The notes below the pieces were generated by a model. The model saw only the letters and a list, made by a program, of their open reading frames with translations, did no database searches and was not told where the DNA came from. Position numbers and translations under genes: made by a program. DNA of 64,000 nucleotides. Source: UBA4416 sp964541155. GTDB lineage: Bacteria; Bacteroidota; Bacteroidia; B-17B0; Aurantibacillaceae. Below, piece after piece: positions 24,317-33,757 of this stretch. Position 1 is the first letter of the stretch; each line of letters opens with the position of its first letter. The stretch spans positions 1 to 64,000 of the forward strand of contig CAZIPC010000004.1 in assembly GCA_964541155.1 (NCBI GenBank). The letters are read 5' to 3'.

Positions 24317-25087
24317 ATGAAGACTAAAGAAGAGATTGTAAACAACTGGTTACCTAGATATACAGGTAAGAAAATTGAAAATTTTGGTCAATATATACTA
24401 TTAACTAATTTTGGTGGATATGTAAAAATGTTTGCTGATTGGAATGGTGTTGAGGTTGAGGGTATTGATAGGCCTATGCAATCTGCAACGTTTGACGGTA
24501 TAACTATTATTAATTTTAGTATGGGTAGTGCAATGGCTGCTACTATTATGGATTTATTAAGTGCTATAAACCCAAAAGCTGTTTTATTTTTAGGGAAGTG
24601 CGGTGGGTTAAAAAAGAAAAATGAAATAGGAGATCTTATTTTACCGATTGCTGCAATTAGAGGAGAGGGAACATCTAATGATTATTTTCCTTCTGAAGTA
24701 CCAGCACTTCCATCATTTAATTTACAAAAAGCTATTTCATATACGATTAGATTAGCAGGTAGAGATTATTGGACTGGTACCGTTTATACTACAAATAGAA
24801 GAGTATGGGAACACGATGAAGATTTTAAAGAATATTTAAGAGAAATTAGAGCCATGGCAATTGATATGGAAACAGCAACTATATTCAGTGTTGGGTTTCA
24901 TAATGAAATTCCTGTTGGTGCTTTGTTGTTGGTTAGTGATCAGCCGATGATACCTGAGGGTGTAAAAACAGAAGAAAGTGATAAAAAAGTAACTACAGAT
25001 TTTGTATCTGATCATTTAAGAATTGGAATTGATTCATTAAAAGAATTACAAAAAGCAGGGATTTCGGTTAAACATTTAAAGTTTTAG
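24317..25087 (+). CDS. amn: AMP nucleosidase
   Basis: The 256-aa enzyme belongs to the short nucleoside phosphorylase-fold AMP nucleosidases of Bacteroidota. It should hydrolyse AMP to adenine and ribose 5-phosphate. Visible motifs are NFSMGSAMAATIMDLL, FLGKCGGLKK (phosphate-site loop), IAAIRGEGTSNDYFP, and MAIDMETATIFSVG with the ribose-binding Met-Glu and the base-site SDQP near 211. The N-terminal regulatory domain of the longer E. coli Amn is absent. It is followed after 5 bp by an MscS gene, so the two are probably one operon. A candidate -7 TATCTTAG is at 24289-24296. Confidence 0.9.
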   Translation: MKTKEEIVNNWLPRYTGKKIENFGQYILLTNFGGYVKMFADWNGVEVEGIDRPMQSATFDGITIINFSMGSAMAATIMDLLSAINPKAVLFLGKCGGLKKKNEIGDLILPIAAIRGEGTSNDYFPSEVPALPSFNLQKAISYTIRLAGRDYWTGTVYTTNRRVWEHDEDFKEYLREIRAMAIDMETATIFSVGFHNEIPVGALLLVSDQPMIPEGVKTEESDKKVTTDFVSDHLRIGIDSLKELQKAGISVKHLKF

Positions 25088-25092
25088 AATTA

Positions 25093-25920
25093 ATGCCAGA
25101 ATTAATTAATAAAATAGAGATCAAACCTCTTCAAATAGAAAATCATATCGAAAAAATAATTACACTTTTGGTAGAGTATACCCCAAGGGTAATTGGCGCA
25201 CTATTAGTTTTCATTATTGGATTATGGTTAATTAAAAGATTATCCAAATTGGCAACAAAATCAATGGAAAATAGAGACTTAGATGTTTCTTTAAGAACGT
25301 TTTTAAGAAGTTTAATTTCTGTTGGATTAAAAGTTGTATTGATAGTTACAGTTGCCGGGATGATAGGAATAGGCACTACATCATTTGTAACTATCCTTGG
25401 TGCAGCAGGTTTAGCTGTTGGTTTAGCACTTCAAGGATCATTATCTAATTTTGCTGGTGGGGTACTAGTGTTGATTTTTAAGCCCTACAAAGTAGGTGAT
25501 TCTATTGAAGTTTTAAATCAATCAGGAAAAGTAAAAGAGATTCAAATATTCAATACCATACTTTTAACTCCTGATTTAAAAACGATTATTTTACCTAATG
25601 GAGCTGTTTCAAATGGAACAATTATTAATTATACAAAGCATGGAATATTAAGAGGAGATGTTCAGGTTACAATTTCAGCTATCCATGATATTGATTGGGT
25701 AATTAATGTACTGGTAGAAGAGTTGTTAAAGCATAATCATATTTTAAAGAATCCTATGCCTGAAGTAACTGCTCTTAAAATTATTGACGGGGGAGTTACA
25801 CTATCTATAAAACCTTATAGTTTAGCCGAAAATTTTTCTCATGTAAATTCAGAAGTTGTTCAGATTGCTAAAAAAGTATTTGAAAAAAACAATATACTTC
25901 CACCACCTTTAAAAAAATAA
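25093..25920 (+). CDS. MscS-type mechanosensitive channel
   Basis: The 275-aa channel has three TM helices (about 32-52, 72-95, 97-130). The third is the Gly/Ala-rich pore helix TILGAAGLAVGLALQGSLSNFAGG, followed by the beta domain (KPYKVGDSIEV, ILLTPDLKTIILPNG) and the alpha/beta C-terminal domain. It forms a homoheptamer in the inner membrane and opens under tension to release solutes during osmotic downshock. The length is close to E. coli MscS (286 aa). It shares an operon with AMP nucleosidase and is convergent with ubiX with a 6-bp gap. Confidence 0.95.
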   Translation: MPELINKIEIKPLQIENHIEKIITLLVEYTPRVIGALLVFIIGLWLIKRLSKLATKSMENRDLDVSLRTFLRSLISVGLKVVLIVTVAGMIGIGTTSFVTILGAAGLAVGLALQGSLSNFAGGVLVLIFKPYKVGDSIEVLNQSGKVKEIQIFNTILLTPDLKTIILPNGAVSNGTIINYTKHGILRGDVQVTISAIHDIDWVINVLVEELLKHNHILKNPMPEVTALKIIDGGVTLSIKPYSLAENFSHVNSEVVQIAKKVFEKNNILPPPLKK

Positions 25921-25926
25921 ATACAA

Positions 25927-26505
25927 CTATAAATTATTTTCACTCCAACGATAGCTTTTTATTTCTATGCCAGCTAAGTCTAATGCCCTATCAACAACAG
26001 TAGACGCTAATTCTTCAAATGTTTTTGGATTACTATAAAAAGAAGGAGAAGCAGGACATATAATACCACCAGACTGGGTAATTGTTTGCATGTTGTTGAT
26101 ATGAATTAAACTGTAAGGCGTATCGCGAATCATCAAAATTAATTTTCTTCTTTCTTTTAATATAACATCAGCCGCACGAGTTGTTAAATCATTACTAATG
26201 CCAGATGCTATGCGTGCCATAGTTCCCATACTACAAGGGCATATAATCATGGTGTTATACTTTGCAGAGCCAGATGCAAATGGGGCATAAAAATTATTTT
26301 GATCATAAAATGTAAATTCAGTATATTTTCTAAAGTCTTCATTACCTAATTCATGTTTCCAAACATCTTTGGCATTATTACTCATAATAACACCAATATG
26401 TTCAACTTGATTAGATAATAAAGTTAATTTATCCAACAATACTTTTGCATAAATGCTTCCGCTGGCTCCTGTTATAGCAACTATAAGTTTGTTTTTAGTA
26501 GTCAA
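25927..26505 (-). CDS. ubiX: Flavin prenyltransferase UbiX
   Basis: The 192-aa enzyme has the N-terminal nucleotide-binding loop VAITGASGSIYAKVL and the later CPCSMGTMARIASGI and LILMIRDTPYSLIHINNM typical of the family. It attaches a dimethylallyl group to FMN to make prenyl-FMN, the cofactor of UbiD-type decarboxylases. The start is a TTG (26505); no ATG is available near it. It begins 4 bp after the stop of the upstream beta-barrel gene, so it depends on that transcript. No ubiD is present in the window. Confidence 0.92.
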   Translation of the reverse strand: MTTKNKLIVAITGASGSIYAKVLLDKLTLLSNQVEHIGVIMSNNAKDVWKHELGNEDFRKYTEFTFYDQNNFYAPFASGSAKYNTMIICPCSMGTMARIASGISNDLTTRAADVILKERRKLILMIRDTPYSLIHINNMQTITQSGGIICPASPSFYSNPKTFEELASTVVDRALDLAGIEIKSYRWSENNL

Positions 26506-26509
26506 TGTA

Positions 26510-27157
26510 TTATTTTTTTGATTTAATTCTGTATCCTATTGTAAATTCTAAAATATTATTGTAGTAACCCTTATTAAACGTTCGAGCAATGATATTGTTG
26601 TAATAAATAGCTTGTTTTATTCTATTAGGTCTAATTGTTATGAATGAATTACTACTTCTAAAATTAACAAACCACTTTTGATTGATGTTATATCCTAAAC
26701 CTATCTTTACAGAATAATCAAATTTTTGAAAAGGAAAAACACCTGTATATACCATATTTTGGTCTGCTTCATAATAATTAATAAGATATGCTGCTGAAAG
26801 TCCAATATCAAATAAAAATTTCTTTTGAGTGTATGTATATAAAATAGGTACCTCTAAATAGTTTAAGTTTAAGTAATAAGCTGTTAAGTCTCCTTTTGTT
26901 GGATTTTGATTTTTTTGAGCTCCTTTTTGAATAAAAATAAATGATACATTAACACTATTTTTTTCTGAAAATACTGATTCAACACCAATTCCGCCTGTAA
27001 TCCCCACTTTATGAAATCCATCAAAGGCATCTCCATGAACTTGGGCTGGTGATATGCCTGCTGTTAATCGTAAATTAAATATTTTTTTATTTTCTAGGCT
27101 TTGACTAAAGCTTAATACAGATATTAATAACGTTGGTATGAATAAAATTGTTTTCAC
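26510..27157 (-). CDS. PorT-family-like outer membrane beta-barrel protein
   Basis: The 215-aa protein has a signal peptide (ending SFSQ) and a series of alternating amphipathic strands (RLTAGISPAQVHG, GITGGIGVESVF, YLEVPILYTYT, SVKIGLGYNINQKWFVNFRSS) that end in EFTIGYRIKSKK, as in small eight-stranded OMP_b-brl_2/PorT barrels. PorT itself belongs to the T9SS, but many paralogs exist, so T9SS function is not claimed. The start is a GTG; an upstream ATG is followed at once by a stop. It is co-transcribed with ubiX. Confidence 0.75.
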   Translation of the reverse strand: MKTILFIPTLLISVLSFSQSLENKKIFNLRLTAGISPAQVHGDAFDGFHKVGITGGIGVESVFSEKNSVNVSFIFIQKGAQKNQNPTKGDLTAYYLNLNYLEVPILYTYTQKKFLFDIGLSAAYLINYYEADQNMVYTGVFPFQKFDYSVKIGLGYNINQKWFVNFRSSNSFITIRPNRIKQAIYYNNIIARTFNKGYYNNILEFTIGYRIKSKK

Positions 27158-27196
27158 TACATTTTATTTAATTAAGTATGGTTTTGATAATAATAT

Positions 27197-27230
27197 AAAA
27201 AATCCCTGATATTATTATCAGGGATTTATA
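27197..27230 (-). terminator. pruA terminator
   Basis: AAATCCCTGATA (27200-27211) pairs perfectly with TATCAGGGATTT (27216-27227), loop TTAT. An A-run before it gives a minus-strand T-tract. It lies 10 bp beyond the pruA stop. Confidence 0.85.
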
Positions 27231-27236
27231 TGATGT

Positions 27237-28868
27237 TTAATCAGCTTGTAAAAATGGATATTTATAATCTGTTGGTGGAGTAAATGTTTCTTTAATTGTT
27301 CTTGGAGAAACCCAGCGAAGTAAATTTATTTTAGCACCGGCTTTATCATTAGTTCCACTTCCGCGCGCTCCACCAAAAGGTTGTTGGCCAACAACTGCAC
27401 CTGTACATTTGTCGTTAATATAAAAGTTACCAGCAGAGTTAGATAATTTTTTTGTTGCTAATTCAAGCGCGTATCTATCTTGCCCTAAAATAGCACCTGT
27501 TAAAGCATAAATAGAGGTTGAGTCTACTAATTCTAAAGTTTCTTCAAATTTATCAGCCTCATATACAAAAATAGTTAATACAGGTCCAAATAATTCTTCG
27601 CACATGGTAGTGTATTTAGGGTCTTTTGTTACTATTATTGTTGGTTCTATAAAATATCCCTTTGATTTATCATAGTTTCCTCCTGCTATGATTTCTACAT
27701 TATTATCTTTTTTAGCAGCGTCGATGTATTTAGCTAATTTATCAAAGCTTTTTTCATCAATCACTGCGTTAATAAAGTTAGTAAAGTCTTCTGTTGGACC
27801 CATTTTCATATCTTTTAAATCCGCTAAAACATAGTCTTTTACTTCATTCCATAAATTACTCGGAATATAAGCTCGAGAAGCTGCTGAACATTTTTGTCCT
27901 TGGTATTCAAATGCACCTCTAGAAATAGCTACAGCTAAAGATTTGCTGTCAGCTGATTTATGAGCCATAATAAAGTCTTTTCCGCCTGTTTCGCCAACAA
28001 TACGAGGATAAGAGCGGTATTTATGGATGTTATTTCCAATAGTTTGCCAAATATTTTGAAAAACTTCTGTGCTGCCTGTAAAGTGGATGCCAGCAAAATC
28101 TTTATGATTAAATACAACATCTGCTGCATCTGGCCCGCTTGGATAAATTAAATTAATAACTCCATCAGGCACACCTGCTTTTTTAAAAATTTCCATTAAT
28201 ACATTAGCGCTGTATACTTGAGTATTACTAGGTTTCCAAACAACTACATTTCCCATCATAGCACAGCTTGTAGGTAAATTTCCAGCAATGGCTGTAAAAT
28301 TAAATGGAGTTAAAGCGTATATAAACCCCTCTAATGGCCTCCATTCAATACGGTTCCAAACCCCAGGAGATGATATAGGTTGATCGGCATAGATTTCAGT
28401 CATATATTGCACATTAAATCTCAAGAAGTCAATGATTTCGCAGGCACTATCAATTTCTGCTTGAAATGCATTTTTACTTTGACCTAACATTGTAGCTGCA
28501 TTTAATTTAGCTCGGTATGGCCCAGCAATTAACTCGGCTGCTTTTAAAAAAATACTTGCTCTATGTTCCCAACTTAAATTTGCCCATTTTTCTTTTGCAG
28601 CTAAGGCAGCATTAATAGCTTGTTCTACATGTGTTTTATCGCTTTTATGAAAATAGCCTAAAGTATGTTTGTGATCGTGTGGAGGAGCTAAACGAGTTTT
28701 ATTTTCGCTTCGCACTTCTTTTTCTCCAATATACATTGGTATATCTAATTCTTTGCTACGTAATTCTTTAAGCATAGCTTGTAATTCTTTACGCTCAGCG
28801 CTTCCGGCTGCATAGCTTTTTATAGGTTCGTTAACCGCTGTTGGCACTTTATAAATTCCTTTTGGCAT
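27237..28868 (-). CDS. pruA: 1-pyrroline-5-carboxylate dehydrogenase
   Basis: From ATG 28868 (MPKGIYKVP) the enzyme is 543 aa; the longer frame to 28913 starts at a TTG and lies upstream of a TAATTTCG -7-like box (28889-28896). It is an aldehyde dehydrogenase with catalytic Cys near 326 (EYQGQKCSAASRAY), general-base Glu in RIVGETGGKDF, and NAD-binding IHFTGSTEVF. It oxidises glutamate-semialdehyde/P5C to glutamate, the second step of proline breakdown. It is the separate-gene form, without a PutA proline dehydrogenase domain. No proline dehydrogenase gene is nearby. Confidence 0.95.
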   Translation of the reverse strand: MPKGIYKVPTAVNEPIKSYAAGSAERKELQAMLKELRSKELDIPMYIGEKEVRSENKTRLAPPHDHKHTLGYFHKSDKTHVEQAINAALAAKEKWANLSWEHRASIFLKAAELIAGPYRAKLNAATMLGQSKNAFQAEIDSACEIIDFLRFNVQYMTEIYADQPISSPGVWNRIEWRPLEGFIYALTPFNFTAIAGNLPTSCAMMGNVVVWKPSNTQVYSANVLMEIFKKAGVPDGVINLIYPSGPDAADVVFNHKDFAGIHFTGSTEVFQNIWQTIGNNIHKYRSYPRIVGETGGKDFIMAHKSADSKSLAVAISRGAFEYQGQKCSAASRAYIPSNLWNEVKDYVLADLKDMKMGPTEDFTNFINAVIDEKSFDKLAKYIDAAKKDNNVEIIAGGNYDKSKGYFIEPTIIVTKDPKYTTMCEELFGPVLTIFVYEADKFEETLELVDSTSIYALTGAILGQDRYALELATKKLSNSAGNFYINDKCTGAVVGQQPFGGARGSGTNDKAGAKINLLRWVSPRTIKETFTPPTDYKYPFLQAD

Positions 28869-28984
28869 AATGTTAATTTTTAGATGCACGAAATTACTAT
28901 ATTTTGAATACAAGAAGAAAGATTTAGGATAAAAGATACGTTAAATACTCCTTAATCTTATGTCTTTAATCTTTTATTCAATAC

Positions 28985-28992
28985 TAATTTTG
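28985..28992 (+). promoter_or_regulatory. -7 promoter element of the ABC-F gene
   Basis: TAATTTTG is a perfect TAnnTTTG match 30 bp before the ATG at 29022. A second 7 of 8 match (TATCTTCG) follows at 28995-29002. Confidence 0.5.
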
Positions 28993-29021
28993 TTTATCTT
29001 CGCCGCCTAATTTTTTAAGAG

Positions 29022-30644
29022 ATGATTTCTGTTTCTAATGTGAGTTTGCAATATGGCAAACGTATTTTATTTGATGAGGTAAATGTAAAATTTACTCCGG
29101 GTAATTGTTATGGTTTAATTGGTGCTAATGGTGCTGGTAAATCAACCTTTATGAAAATTTTGTCTGGCGAAATAGAGCCTACAAAAGGTCAGGTAAGTAT
29201 TTTGCCAGGAATGCGCATGAGTGTATTAAAACAAAATCACTTTGAATTTGATGAATATACTGTATTAGATACGGTTATGATGGGTAACCGTCGTTTATAT
29301 GAAATCATGAAAGAAAAGGATGCTATTTACGCAAAGCCAGACTTTAGTGAGGAAGATGGTAATAAGGCAGCTGAGTTAGAAGCTGAATTTGGTGAAATGA
29401 ATGGGTGGAACGCTGAAAGTGATGCAGCTACTTTGTTAACTAATGTTGGTATTCCTGTAGAAGCTCATTATACATTAATGAAAGATTTAACAGGGAAAGA
29501 TAAAGTTAAGATTTTACTAACTCAAGCTATCTTTGGAAATCCAGACATTTTATTGCTAGATGAGCCAACAAATGACTTGGATGTGGAAACCATTTCTTGG
29601 TTAGAAAATTATTTAGCAGATTTTGAAAACACTGTTATTGTTATTAGTCACGACCGACATTTTTTAGATGCAGTATGTACACATACGTGTGATATTGATT
29701 ATGGTAAATTAAAAACATATACTGGTAATTATAGTTTTTGGTATCAAATGAGCCAATTAGCATTAAAACAACGTAGTGATGCAAATAAAAAAATAGAAGA
29801 TAAACGTGCCGAACTCCAAGATTTTGTTCGTCGTTTTAGTGCAAATGCCAGTAAATCAAGTCAGGCAACATCACGTAAAAAATTATTAGATAAACTAGTA
29901 GTTGATGAAATCCCTCCTAGTACTCGTAAATATCCTGGAATTATTTTTAAGCAAGAACGAGAAGCAGGAGATCAAATTTTACACATTGAAAATTTATCAA
30001 AATCAAATGCAGATGGAGTTTTATTTAAAGATGTAAATATTAATGTTTCTAAAGGAGATAAAATTGCTTTTATCGCCAAAAATCATTTAGCTATTACAGC
30101 ATTATTTGATATAATTAACGAGGAAGACAAAGCTGATAGCGGAGAATATAAATTTGGAACAACTATTCACAAGGCATATTTACCAAATGATAATGCCAAA
30201 TATTTTGTGGGTGATATGAATTTAATGGATTGGTTACGACAGTATTCATCAAATAAAGACGAAAGTTATGTGCGTGGCTTTTTAGGTAAAATGCTATTTA
30301 GTGGAGAAGAAGTTTTAAAAAAATGTTCTGTTTTATCAGGTGGAGAAAAAGTGCGTTGTATGACTAGCCGAATGATGCAATTTAATCCTAATTTATTGAT
30401 TTTAGATGAACCAACAAACCACTTAGATTTGGAAAGTATTATTGCGTATAATGATGCTTTAAAAGACTTCACAGGTGTTGTTTTATTTACAAGTCATGAT
30501 CATGAATTAATGCAAACAGTAGCTAATCGTATTATCGAATTAACTCCAAATGGTATTATTGATAAAAAAATGACATATGACGAATATTTAACAAATGATA
30601 ATGTTAAAGAACAACGCATGAAGTTGTATGGTTATAAACATTAA
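29022..30644 (+). CDS. ABC-F family ATPase (YbiT-like) with asymmetric ATP sites
   Basis: The 540-aa protein has two ABC domains and no membrane part, as in ribosome-associated ABC-F factors. Domain 1 has an intact Walker A (GANGAGKST, near 36-44) and Walker B (LLLDEPTNDLD) but its signature reads LTGKD instead of LSGGE. Domain 2 has an intact signature (LSGGEKVR) and Walker B but its Walker A is gone (AFIAKNHLAITALF). Only one composite ATP site is therefore complete. The linker helix (about 245-310) is basic, consistent with the tRNA/ribosome-contacting P-site interaction motif. It likely relieves translation stalls; a resistance role is not indicated. Confidence 0.9.
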   Translation: MISVSNVSLQYGKRILFDEVNVKFTPGNCYGLIGANGAGKSTFMKILSGEIEPTKGQVSILPGMRMSVLKQNHFEFDEYTVLDTVMMGNRRLYEIMKEKDAIYAKPDFSEEDGNKAAELEAEFGEMNGWNAESDAATLLTNVGIPVEAHYTLMKDLTGKDKVKILLTQAIFGNPDILLLDEPTNDLDVETISWLENYLADFENTVIVISHDRHFLDAVCTHTCDIDYGKLKTYTGNYSFWYQMSQLALKQRSDANKKIEDKRAELQDFVRRFSANASKSSQATSRKKLLDKLVVDEIPPSTRKYPGIIFKQEREAGDQILHIENLSKSNADGVLFKDVNINVSKGDKIAFIAKNHLAITALFDIINEEDKADSGEYKFGTTIHKAYLPNDNAKYFVGDMNLMDWLRQYSSNKDESYVRGFLGKMLFSGEEVLKKCSVLSGGEKVRCMTSRMMQFNPNLLILDEPTNHLDLESIIAYNDALKDFTGVVLFTSHDHELMQTVANRIIELTPNGIIDKKMTYDEYLTNDNVKEQRMKLYGYKH

Positions 30645-30729
30645 AGTTTAGTATTTTACCATTAAGTATCGCGTTAGATTACTTTCTGATTTTTGTGTAA
30701 CTTTCCACTCATAATTCAGTTATTAAGTA

Positions 30730-31668
30730 ATGCGAAATTATTGCTTTTTTATTTTTTCTGTATGCATTTGTCATTTGAGTATTGCTCAACTGACGGATTC
30801 TGATATTAAATATTATTCTGATTTAGAAGATTCTATAAAAAGCACTTCACGTTATGTTTTTTATAGCAAAAAAGAATCTAATCGATTTGAAGCTAATAAA
30901 CAATTTTTATTATTATGGAATTTAATTTTAAAAAATGAAAATTCTATGTATTACCCATTTGATAGCTTAAAAAAAGATGTATCAATTTTAACATCACCTG
31001 ATAAAAAATTTAGAATTATTACTTGGGATATGCGAAAAGATGATCAAACATATGTTTATTTTGGATTTATACAAGTGAATAATTCTATTACTACTAAAAA
31101 AGGAATCTTTAAAAAAGAAACAATTCATCAATACCAGTATTTCCCTTTGTTAGATAAATCAGCATCCGTAAAAACTCCCGAAAATTATGTAGCAGACCCC
31201 AGTAAGTGGTTTGGCATGTTATATGTAGACGTTATTAAGTCGAGTGATGATTTTTATACATTAATAGGTTGGGATGGAAATGAAAAATTAATCCAAAGAA
31301 AATTTATTGATATTTTATCTTTTAAAGAAGATGGAACCCCAATTTTTGGTAAAGATGTATTTAAGTATCCAGGAAAATTTGCCAAACGAATTATGTTTCA
31401 ATATGCAAGTGAAGTTTCAATGTCATTAAAATATAACTCATCAAGAAAGCAAATAATTTTTAGTCACTTAGCACCAAATACACCTGACCCATTTTTAGAA
31501 AATCAATATCAATATTATGGCCCAGATGGAAGTTTTGATGCATTATATATGAAAAAAGGAAGTTGGATTTACGATCCAGCTATAGATATTAGAAAGGATA
31601 GAGATAAAACAGATAATGTTAAAAAGCCAGAACCCAACAAACAAACTCCTATTTATAAACCCAAGTAA
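30730..31668 (+). CDS. Exported protein of unknown function
   Basis: The 312-aa protein has a signal peptide (to about residue 19, ending SIAQ). Most of the rest is beta-rich with Trp/Tyr/Phe (FRIITWDMRKDDQTYVYFGF, FYTLIGWDGNEK), which could be a partial beta-propeller or sandwich. The C-terminal 40 residues are Pro/Lys-rich and disordered. No sorting domain or lipobox is present. It precedes the PorE-like gene by 37 bp, so it may be part of that envelope operon. I do not recognise a family name. Confidence 0.65.
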   Translation: MRNYCFFIFSVCICHLSIAQLTDSDIKYYSDLEDSIKSTSRYVFYSKKESNRFEANKQFLLLWNLILKNENSMYYPFDSLKKDVSILTSPDKKFRIITWDMRKDDQTYVYFGFIQVNNSITTKKGIFKKETIHQYQYFPLLDKSASVKTPENYVADPSKWFGMLYVDVIKSSDDFYTLIGWDGNEKLIQRKFIDILSFKEDGTPIFGKDVFKYPGKFAKRIMFQYASEVSMSLKYNSSRKQIIFSHLAPNTPDPFLENQYQYYGPDGSFDALYMKKGSWIYDPAIDIRKDRDKTDNVKKPEPNKQTPIYKPK

Positions 31669-31705
31669 ATTTTGATAATTATTAGTTACTATTTATATAA
31701 AAACA

Positions 31706-33733
31706 ATGAAATCATTCTTATTATCCTTTTTATTAATTTATACAGTATCTTTTTTTGCTCAACACGATGAAGAAGAAGAGGTGTCTAAATATTGTGTTGA
31801 AATAGACAGCAAAAAAGCAATAAAGCTTTACGAAAAAGGAATAGATAAAAAGAAATATAAAAAACCTGAGCGATTAGCTTTTTTAAGAGAATGCTTAGAG
31901 ATAGAGCCTGATTTTGCAGAAGCTAATTTAGCTATGGCTCGAGAAATAATAGTTCATTGTAAATTAGAAAATAAATCTTTTACGCCTGCTATTCCATATT
32001 TATTAAACGCTATAAAATCATGTCCTCAAATACATTCTGAACCATATTATTACATAGGATTTAATTATTATGAAGAAACAAAAAATGATTCAGCTATAAA
32101 ATATCTTCAGCAGTTTATTAGGTTTAGAGATGAAGATGAAAAAAAATTTTCTAAAGAATATGAAGGTCAGATCTATCAAGCCAAAGAGATGGTTAAATAT
32201 GCTAAAAAAGAAAGCGAACTTAAAAAGAAAATCGTGCCATTTAATCCAAAGGTTGTAAAAGGGATTTCTACCAAGCAAGATGAATATTTAGCTTATATTT
32301 CCCCAGATGATAAATGGTGTTTTTTTACCAGAAAAATTCCTTCACAATCAATGAATACTGTTAAATCATTAGATAGTGAAAAAGAAGTATTTATGATTGC
32401 AATTAGAGATAATACAGGAGTTTTTAATATAGGCGAACCCATGTCTCCACCATTTAATACCACTGATGATAATCAAGGAGGATGCACTATTTCAATAGAT
32501 AATAAATTTCTATATTTTGCAATGAGTAGATTTGAAGGGGGAGCACAACCTAATTGTGATATCTATGTAAGCACTAATGAAGATGAATCATGGAGTGAAA
32601 TAAAAAAAATAGGAGCTAATGTAAATCACCCTGTTTATTGGGATTCTCAACCTACATTAAGTGCAGATGGAAATTCTCTTTATTTTGCAAGTGATAGACC
32701 AGGAGGTTTTGGAGGTATTGATTTATATGTTACAAGAAAAGATAGCAAAACAGGCGTTTGGGGTATACCACAAAATTTGGGACCAAAAATAAATACACCA
32801 GGAAATGAAAAAACACCATTTATTCATTCAGATAGTGAAACATTATATTTTAGTAGTGATGGACATTTTGGATTTGGAGGTATGGATATTTTTTATGTAA
32901 GAAAAAATGATACAGGAGAATGGATTGAACCAGAAAATATAGGATACCCCATAAATACAGATGCAGATGATGTTGGCTTTTTTGTGAGTACAGATAGTAA
33001 AACTGGATACTTTTTTTCGTATGATGAGGGGAAAATGAGAGGTAAAGGAGTAGGACGTTATGATTTATTTAATTTTGATTTATACGAGGAGGCTCGCCCA
33101 CAAGAAACTACTTTTTTAAAAGGTGAGATGAAAGATAAATCTGGTAATAAAATTGAAGGGGCTAAAGTTGAAATCATTAATTCTGTTACTAAAGAAAAAA
33201 CGTATGCATTAGTTGATTCTATTAAAGGAACATTTATGGTAGCTGTTAATTTAAAAAAGAAAGATGATTTATTAGTAACTGTAAAAAAAGATAATTTTGC
33301 TTTTTCGTCGGCAGTAGTAAACGTTAAAAATACTAGTTTTAATGAACCTCCAAAGCCTATTAAAATAGAAGTAAATGAAGCAACTGTAGGTAATTCATTT
33401 GTGATAAATAATTTGTATTACAACTCTAATTCTGCTGATTTAAAATCAGAGTCTTTCATAGTATTAGATGCTTTTTCTGAATATTTAAAAGAAAATGAAA
33501 ATATTGTAATTGAAATACAAGGTCATACAGATAATGTTGGAGCAATAAAATCTAACGAAGCTTTATCAGCAAACAGAGCCTATACTGTAAAATCATATTT
33601 GGAAGAAAAAGGAATTGATGGAAAACGTATTTTAGCTAAGGGTTTTGGGCCTAATAAACCTATAGCCGATAATTCTACTGATGAAGGCCGTTCAAAAAAT
33701 AGACGAACAGAGTTTTTAATTATCAGTAAATAG
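31706..33733 (+). CDS. PorE-like TPR/PD40/OmpA-family protein
   Basis: The 675-aa protein has a signal peptide without a lipobox Cys, TPR-like helices (about 27-180), a PD40/WD40-like beta-propeller (about 190-440, with LSADGNSLYFASDRPGGFGG), a carboxypeptidase-regulatory-like domain (about 455-545) and a C-terminal OmpA peptidoglycan-binding domain (about 560-675, IEIQGHTDNVG and GRSKNRRTEF). This order is the one described for PorE of the type IX secretion system, which ties the machinery to peptidoglycan. Many paralogs share it, and PorE is a lipoprotein in Porphyromonas, so this may be a paralog. A small barrel gene follows after 24 bp. Confidence 0.85.
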   Translation: MKSFLLSFLLIYTVSFFAQHDEEEEVSKYCVEIDSKKAIKLYEKGIDKKKYKKPERLAFLRECLEIEPDFAEANLAMAREIIVHCKLENKSFTPAIPYLLNAIKSCPQIHSEPYYYIGFNYYEETKNDSAIKYLQQFIRFRDEDEKKFSKEYEGQIYQAKEMVKYAKKESELKKKIVPFNPKVVKGISTKQDEYLAYISPDDKWCFFTRKIPSQSMNTVKSLDSEKEVFMIAIRDNTGVFNIGEPMSPPFNTTDDNQGGCTISIDNKFLYFAMSRFEGGAQPNCDIYVSTNEDESWSEIKKIGANVNHPVYWDSQPTLSADGNSLYFASDRPGGFGGIDLYVTRKDSKTGVWGIPQNLGPKINTPGNEKTPFIHSDSETLYFSSDGHFGFGGMDIFYVRKNDTGEWIEPENIGYPINTDADDVGFFVSTDSKTGYFFSYDEGKMRGKGVGRYDLFNFDLYEEARPQETTFLKGEMKDKSGNKIEGAKVEIINSVTKEKTYALVDSIKGTFMVAVNLKKKDDLLVTVKKDNFAFSSAVVNVKNTSFNEPPKPIKIEVNEATVGNSFVINNLYYNSNSADLKSESFIVLDAFSEYLKENENIVIEIQGHTDNVGAIKSNEALSANRAYTVKSYLEEKGIDGKRILAKGFGPNKPIADNSTDEGRSKNRRTEFLIISK

Positions 33734-33757
33734 TTATATTTAAACAAAAAAACTACA

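Noticed and set aside
29022..30644. Antibiotic-resistance ABC-F gene
   Set aside because: The linker and domain features fit the housekeeping YbiT-like group; nothing points to a resistance subtype.
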